Part shown: in pieces, positions 57,588-64,000 of the stretch
Position numbering within the stretch: the first letter of the stretch is position 1
How the letters are laid out: each line of letters begins with the position of its first letter
Source: Cryptomeria japonica
Lineage: Eukaryota > Streptophyta > Pinopsida > Cupressales > Cupressaceae
DNA length: 64,000 bases
Direction: 5' to 3'
Assembly: GCF_030272615.1 (NCBI RefSeq)
Contig: NC_081412.1
Coordinates: forward strand, 138,942,747 to 139,006,746
Position numbers and translations under genes: made by a program
The notes under the pieces: generated by a model
Told to the model about the DNA's origin: nothing
Databases searched by the model: none
Seen by the model: only the letters and a program-made list of their open reading frames with translations

Positions 57588-59182
57588 ATATGATTCAAGC
57601 GCCGACCCTCCTAAGGGACTTTCAGCCCATCAACCCCTGTAACACTCTCTACAATATTTTCACCAAGGTCTTGGCAAACAGGCTTAAACCCTTTCTGGAT
57701 TCTCTGATTAGCCCTAGTCAAAAGGGGTTCGTTCTAGGTAGACAAATTCTGGATGCGGCCATTTCCACTCATGAAGTCATTCATTCTATGGAGAGATGTC
57801 ACAAACTTGGTATGGTTTTGAAACTTGATATCTCTAAAGGCTTATGATAGAGTTAACTGGATCTTTCTTTTCAAAGTCCTCCAAAAGTTGGGTGTTGGGG
57901 GAGAGTTGCTCAACATCATTAGGGAATGCATAACCACTGTCAACTATTATGTCCTCATGAATGGTCTACCCAAAGAATCCTTTGGGGCTTCTAGGGGTCT
58001 TTGATAGGGTGACCCTTTCTCACCATACCTCTTCATAATTCTAGCGGAGGTTTTAGCAAAAACATTTAGTTCCCTCATTAGTAGAGGAGCCCTCAAGGGA
58101 CTCAAACCTACCTCTACTATCCCCCCTACTATTCTATAGCAGTTTGTCGATGACACTATTCATTTTGGGATTTCTTTGGTGATTGAGGCTAAGGGATGAA
58201 AGTCCTTCCTCAAATGTTATGTTAATACCATGGGTCAGCACATCAATTATGATAAAAGCAATATCTATTTCTTTCACACGGAGGATAAAATTCAAGCTAA
58301 AATTCAAGGGATCATTGGATGCCAAAATGCCTCACTCCTCGACATCTACCTTGGTCTATCTCTCACAGTCAAGGATGTCTTCAATTCGTTTATCCTTGAG
58401 AGAATGTTGAAAAAGTTGGCAGGGTGGAAAGGAAGGTTCCTAAGTAGTGTAGGGAAGCTCCAACTATTGGCCTCCTCTTTGTAGGGAATTCTGGTGTACT
58501 TCCTCTCCCTTTCCAAAATTTCTGCCACTATGGCTAACAAGCTGGAACACATCCAAAAAAATTTCCTTTGGACAAGATTGGAAGAAAAAAGAAGGCTTGC
58601 TCTTGTTAGCTAGGATAAATTCTGCTACCCGAAACTAAAGGGCGGCCTAGGAATCTGCAAAATCACCCACTTCAATAGGGCTCTTATGACTAAAACGGCT
58701 TGGAATCTCATCCACAAGGATCTAGACTGGGGACATATTATGAGGGTCAAATACCTTGGCCAAGGCAACTTCCTTTCTTCTCTAAATGAAGAGCCAAAAT
58801 TTGGAATAATATCCTCAACTATAGGGAGCTTATATCCCAAGGCATGAAATGGCTCATTGGTAATGGCAAAAAGATTTTATTCGAGGAATACTGTTGGTGT
58901 GGGGAAAAGCCCTTGATCTCTTATCCCTCCTTTAGATGGATTAAAGATGTTGCAAAAGGTTTCTTTAGGGTCTGGGTCTCCAATTACTTCTTCAATAGCA
59001 CTTGGAAGGTCATTTATGATTATTTCTTAGATCAACCACTCCTTCTAACTATTGCCATGGAGCTACAAAATCTGTTGGATAGTGTTAGACTCCCACTCTT
59101 TCCTAGGGAGGAAAAAATTATTTGGAAATGGAACCCCACATGGGAATTATCTGTTATGAAAACCTACCATAGCATCCTCTGA
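57588..59182 (+). pseudogene. LINE reverse transcriptase (partial) and following region
   Basis: LRDFQPINPCNTLYNIFTKV (about 57609), ISPSQKGFVLGRQILDA (57708) and GMVLKLDISKGL (about 57810) are RT motifs of plant LINEs. After a shift at 57845, reading continues to YLFIILAEVLAK (near 58027) and the catalytic FVDD at 58143-58154 (usual FADD). A long tail follows, including LKKLAGWKGRFLSSVGKLQL near 58410 and GGLGICKITHFNRALMTKTA near 58642. Stops and shifts are frequent. Confidence 0.82.
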
Positions 59183-60260
59183 GATCCTATCCCCTTGGTG
59201 ATGTGGAATAAAGTTTGGAACCCTCAACTTATCCCCAAGATCATTTTTTTCTGATGGACTTCTCTACATAAAATTCCTCACTCAGGATAACTTGGCTAAA
59301 CATGGATTCTAGTTCCCTAATAGATGTGTCTTTGCAAATCTGATTTAGAAAGCCCTCCCCATCTTTTCCTCCATTGTTCCTTTGCCAAAGTCCTTTGGGG
59401 GATGGTTTGTAGTAAACTTAACCTTTGTTGGATCTTGAATAAAAAATTGACTGATTTGTTGTAGGAGTGAAGGTTCCCCTCTTCCAACCCCCTATTTTTA
59501 CAACCCTGGAGACAAATTCCCCCTCACCTCTGCTGGAGAATTTGGAAGGAAAGAAACAATAAGATCTTCAAAGATAAGGAGGCCTCTCTAGAAAGTGTCT
59601 TTACCTGTTTCCTTAAGCTCTTACTGAAAAATATCTCTATTACTGGGGTTAGGATACCCCCTAATCCACCCTCTATCAGGGATTGGGAGACGGCTCTCGC
59701 TTGGAACCTTCCTAACTCTTTTTCTCATACTGACAATTCAAAGCTTCTCTTGAGGCAAAATACTAAGTGGTCCCCCCTAGCCCCGGGTTGCTTCAAACTT
59801 AAATTTGAGGGGGCTGCTAGACATGGCTTGGCTATAGGGGGTGGGGTCATTAGAACTCATAGCGGGGCCCTGGTTGCAGCCTGCATGGGGAGCCTAAATG
59901 GTCACACTAGCAATCAAGAAAAGGTTGTGGCCTTGGCTTGGGGGGTCTGTTTCGCCCTCTCAATGGGCATTATGACTATGGTTATAGAAGGAGACTCTAA
60001 GATTATCATTGATGATGTCAAAGGGCAGAACAAATTCAACTAGTCAATTGAAGGTATCATTAGAGATATCATGAGACTCATTTCAGGACTTGACTCCTTT
60101 CGTGTCATGCACATTTAGAGAGAAGGTAATGGGGTTGTTGATGCTATTGCGGCTCTCAGATTAATGAAGTTGGGCTTAAAATGCTGGAGGAATTCCCACT
60201 CTTTGCCTCCTAATGTTAACTCCCTCTTGAAGGGAGGGTCCTCCAAGCTTACTCCTCATA
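59183..60260 (+). pseudogene. LINE zf-RVT-like region and C-terminal RNase H
   Basis: VMWNKVWNPQLIPKIIFF near 59200 and the LFLHCSFAKVLWG phrase near 59360 are typical of the zf-RVT segment. The RNase H spans 59790-60150: LKFEGAARHGLAIGGGVIRT (Glu where the first catalytic Asp is usual), MVIEGDSKIII near 59978, and HIREGN-like REGNGVVDAIAAL near 60119 after a stop. It ends near 60260. Confidence 0.75.
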
Positions 60261-61191
60261 ATTAAGCTTTCTTTTGATTTCTACTGCATTCTCCAATTGC
60301 CTTCATGATGCAAGAGCACTAGTGTAGTTCTTACCATTTTGAGTAGTTAGCGGCGGAATTGCTTGGAGATCATGGCATTCCTTCATGTTTGAGAGTTTAG
60401 CATTGTTGGATTTAACTCCTTGAGTTCATTGTCTTTATCGTGTTTGAGATTCATAGCATTTGGATTTGATTTCAGTATTGGCCTGGTTTATGTGTTCTTA
60501 CCAATTAGTCTTGCAGAGTGTTGAGCAAAGTTGAATCGGGTTGTAGTTGATTCTCGTGACTTGTGGATCATTGGAGACATTGCTTTGGGCCTTGGCCGGT
60601 ATTTTCGGAGGTCCACGCATCGTTTTATGCTTTTGTGATGTTCTTAGTGATTTGAGCCGACTTTTTACCGTTAGCACGTTTCATTATGAACCAGTTGGTC
60701 TTTGGGCCGACTTGATCAAGTTATTATTTGTGGATGGTATAAAGAGAAGTTTTGTGAATCATCTAGAGGATAGAAGGCAGAATATAGAGGAAAGAAGTTA
60801 GAGATCAAGCGAAGATGTAGATACCGGTGAGATTCTGGTCCGGTTCTGGATTTAGTACGGATCAGGGTTTAACTGGCGGACTATTACCAGAGGCCGAATT
60901 GATATGTAGATGATCTATGGATCTTATATTTATGTTGTAAGCATTGTTTGTATCCTAGACTGTGATCCAGCATGTGGCATATGTAATTCTTCAAATTATT
61001 GTTCATATTGTTTACCGGTTATGTATTTTGTATTCTTACGGGTTGTTCTTTCTTCTTTATCTGGTGTTGTGTTACCAGTTACCAGTATATCTTGCATGGT
61101 GTTTGTGTTAGGCTACAAGGATGGGATGTCCTTCATTGGATCTCTCTACCTTGACTGCATTACTTCTGAAGGCCTCTAGAGGAACCATTTT
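60261..61191. other. non-coding stretch, possibly LTR-derived
   Basis: The texture (repeated ACCGG words, CTTACGGGTTGTTCTTTCTTC near 61036) resembles the copia LTRs in this window, but I see no paired ends, polypurine tract or primer binding site. No gene is supported. Confidence 0.35.
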
Positions 61192-63354
61192 TTGTATTTG
61201 AATACATACAATCCTTTGATGACTTGCACCAATGGTTTGCTGAGGTGGACTAATAGCATGGTTGCCAAGTGTAAGGTGTATGCCATGGTCACCCTTTGGT
61301 ACACCCTCCTATGGTACTTCCTTATGATGGACCTTAAGTGTGATCATACGTATTTCAATTGTCCTGGCTGGACAGGTTTGATTGGTTGCTGCATGCAATT
61401 TGCACCATGTGCCCCTTGCATCCATGTGAAACAAGATAGCTTCGATTTCATGATGATTTACTACGTGCCCAAGGTCATTTCTCAAATGGCTATTAATGGT
61501 TCACACAAACTTCCTAATCCCAAGGACATATATGGTAATAATTTCACTACAAGGTGTATTGAGAACAATATCATCATCAAAAGCTCTGACTCCGGCAAAA
61601 AACTTGTTTTTATTTCCGCTAAGTGTTATTCTCTCGACACTTTGTGTTTTTTCTGATGTCTACTACTGATAGCACACTCTATGCTAATACTATGGGGGGA
61701 CAAAGTGTGGTATGAACCTGACATCCTGAAGGATTTCAAAAAAGATGTGATTGTGTGAAATTACTCTGTTGAAGACGGGGTGGTGAAGTTCATGGAAAGA
61801 CTTGCTAGTCATGATAAACAACTCTTGGTCCAATTTGCAAACTCCTAGATGGACAGAACAATTTCTATTGGTAGGGTCTCTTTTGATGTCTCTGTGGAAT
61901 CCATTTCTTAGGTGACGGGCCTTTCTTTGGATGGGACAATATGGAAGAGGACCAGTCATGTTGCCAATAGTGAGGGACTCAAAAGATTTTTTAAAGACAA
62001 GGAGGAACTGGTGAAAATACAAGGTGGGTTTTCCAGAGAAGAGTTCAAATATCCTTGGAACTAGATTTGCATGATGATTATGAAATATTTCATGCTAGAG
62101 GGCCATTACAAGGTATTTTATTACTAACTCTTGTCCCTGCTTAACCATTTTTGCAATAATGATCTCCTTTGCTTGTCGTGTTTTCTACTGCATTCTTTGG
62201 AGGTTTCAATAAAGGAAGCCCTAGACCCCAAAAATGGGGATAAGCTGCCCATCCCAATGCATTAGGGCCTTATTTATAGGCTATATAATTTCCATCTATC
62301 TTTGTGCCCTCCCAGGAACCTCATGATTTTCCAGCCCTCGTTGGCTGCTTTGCATCCCCTCTCAGCCTTCCCTAGTGGCCTCACTCTCCCTAGGATTTTT
62401 CAATTTGTGAACCAATCTTTCGTTGCCCCTTAGTTCCCCTCCTCTGTCTCTATCTTGAATATTTCCCCACACTTTGTGCTCTTTTCCTCGACGGAGAAAG
62501 ATAAAACCCATACTCAAACTAAGGGCAAAGCGAAATCCCCCTCAAAACGTAAGAGAATTGTCATTGACAATTCTTCTTCTAATGATTTAGATGATGAAAA
62601 CCCTACCTTGGAGATTGGAGGAAGGAGGAGGTCCCACATAATTGCTTCCAAGGGTTCCTCAGGGAAGAAGATAAAAACCAAAATGTCTCTGACTCTAATG
62701 AGGAGGAGGAGGACGCTCATGGAAAGGTTGGGGGTGTCATGTTTGGGGTGGAGGGTGGTGAGGAAATTAAGGTGTCGATGCATGGGACTATGGAAGGAAT
62801 TTTAGGGCCCCCTACTGATGTTGGGAAGGCTACGTCTATTGAGGAACCTATGGACTAAATTAACCTTATGGACCCTGATCAGGCTATAAATATGGTGGAC
62901 CTGAAAACAAACATTGTTGGAGGCCAAACTATTACTGTCTCTGAGGATGATGTGGCTAAGGAGGTAGTGACCCCTAAGGATGACAAGTAGAATCTAGGAG
63001 GACAATTTGATCAATCAAGACAACAAGGAGGATAACACAGGGGAGGAAGATATTGCCCAAGGGACCCTTACCATTGAGCTACTCCAGAACATTGGTGGTG
63101 AGGTCAAGGACCTTCTAAAAAAAATTGACAGGTTGGGCCCGCTTATGGATGTTAAGGACATTAGGGAAGAGATAAAGGCCATCAAACGTAGGATGGATGA
63201 ACGTGATAAGAAAATCATTAGTGTTAACAATTTCTATCTGCAGGTGTTGTACAGCTTGGGGTTAACCCTCTCCCTTCTGCGGGAGCACACTGCTACTGAT
63301 GATGCGGATAAAGATGAAGCCAAAGAGCTGTATAAATTTCTGCACAATGACTAG
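61192..63354 (+). pseudogene. long unknown accessory ORF, broken
   Basis: One frame runs from ATG 61192 through stops at 61654, 61756, 61846, 61912 and others to about 62690. A second frame covers about 62680-62990, and the original frame returns for 62997-63354. The N-terminal domain includes VVKFMERLASHDKQLLVQFA near 61783, then IGRVSFDVSVESIS and VTGLSLDG (61868-61936). A basic, NLS-like SPSKRKRIV lies near 62540. Acidic segments follow, and a helical C-terminus with LLKKIDRLG and IREEIKAIKRRMDERDKK (63115-63215). The family is not recognised. Its layout and motif resemble the ORF at 19540-21637. Confidence 0.5.
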
Positions 63355-64000
63355 AATAGGGTCGTTGAGATGGCAGGGGTCCGCAGGTTGGCCCCCTAGT
63401 TGATTTCCTTATGGTCTATGTTTTGCTGGGGGTCCCCTTGCTTTGTTTCTCTAAACTCTTCGCTTATTTTTTATTTTGAATGATCGTTCTTAGTGTTGTT
63501 TAAGTGTTTTTTAAGTGTTGTTATGGTGTTGTCTATAGTTCTTTCTATGTGAAGGGTCAACGCCCTGGTTCTTGCTACTTTTTTAATAAAAAACATATGC
63601 ATGATGAATGTAACAGGCATTTTATTTTTGAAAAAGGAGGTTGAAATAAATGCCATTTTTTTCTAATTATTAAGGCTTATACTTTCAAATTAAGTCTTAA
63701 ATTGAACATATAAATGATGTAAAAAATGTTTATAATTGATTTATTATGGTTTTGTGCTTTTAGGATTCTTGATTAGGAAGATCTCGCATTCTAAAAATTA
63801 ACATTCTATTGCTCCAAACTCTGAGAATATGAAAATAACATTATGTACATGGTTCTAAATTGGTTAGATGTAGCCAAAATTAATGGCTCCAAACTTTGAG
63901 AATATGAAAATAACGTTATGTGCATTCTATTTACTGAAAGCCTCGGACTTTTCTCTGAGAAAAGTTACCCACATCATCTTTGAGAAATTATCAGTAAAAA
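63355..64000. other. non-coding end of window with a 40-bp direct repeat
   Basis: 63811-63850 and 63886-63925 are copies (GCTCCAAACT, then GAGAATATGAAAATAAC) differing at three positions, all transitions, with a 75-bp period. Nothing else is recognised. Confidence 0.7.

Larger units (their letters stand above)
57588..60260 (+). mobile_element. 5'-truncated LINE (non-LTR retrotransposon)
   Basis: Recognisable coding begins inside the RT domain. The endonuclease and N-terminal RT are absent, the usual result of incomplete target-primed reverse transcription. The order is RT, thumb, zf-RVT-like region, RNase H, then a short 3' end. There is no clear poly-A tail or target duplication; the 3' edge near 60260 is set by the last coding codons. 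Confidence 0.8.

Overview
This window looks like nuclear DNA from a large-genome seed plant, most likely a gymnosperm. It is almost entirely nested, decayed LTR retrotransposons plus a LINE fragment. I see no intact host gene, no rRNA or tRNA gene, and no bacterial signature. The plant assignment rests on Tat-type gypsy elements with an extra (archaeal-type) RNase H, a plant mobile domain ORF, a chromodomain gypsy element, a copia element and a plant-type LINE with zf-RVT and RNase H. The gymnosperm guess is an inference from the TE mix and density.

Layout. (1) 1-13197: a Tat-like Ty3/gypsy element (element A), cut by the left window edge. It has one reading frame from gag to integrase with seven stops and no frameshift, a repeat-rich spacer, an antisense plant mobile domain ORF, a polypurine tract and a 3' LTR (11715-13197). 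(2) 13198-21637: a more decayed Tat-like element (element B) into which A appears to have inserted. Its extra RNase H lies before the RT instead of after it. Downstream are a GC-rich minisatellite, a TATA box and a long unknown ORF. (3) 21638-29070: mostly non-coding, with a 565-bp compound microsatellite, two unusual palindrome clusters (25063-25195 and 25333-25477) and a second unknown broken ORF (26326-27927). (4) 29070-30241: the 3' end and LTR of a copia element. (5) 30242 to about 43300: a chromodomain gypsy element, split inside its RNase H by a complete minus-strand copia element (33078-40137) flanked by a perfect 5-bp target duplication, GTTTT. (6) 43333-50835: an LTR element carrying only gag and a protease-like region (TR-GAG type), with its 5' LTR truncated. 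(7) 50836-57587: AT-rich DNA with large polypyrimidine and polypurine blocks. (8) 57588-60260: a 5'-truncated LINE. (9) 61192-63354: another broken accessory ORF, sharing a motif with the one in element B.

Insertion history from nesting: the copia (33078-40137) is younger than the chromodomain element, and element A is younger than element B. Nothing here appears able to move on its own. The clearest recurring signal is decay by C-to-T change (stops from CGA, CAA and CAG; loss of zinc-knuckle His and protease Gly or Asp), as expected of methylated, silenced repeats. The most unusual structures are the swapped RNase H order in element B, the inverted gag-start copy carried in the copia LTRs, the array of four 22-bp dyads, and a shared layout among the accessory ORFs.
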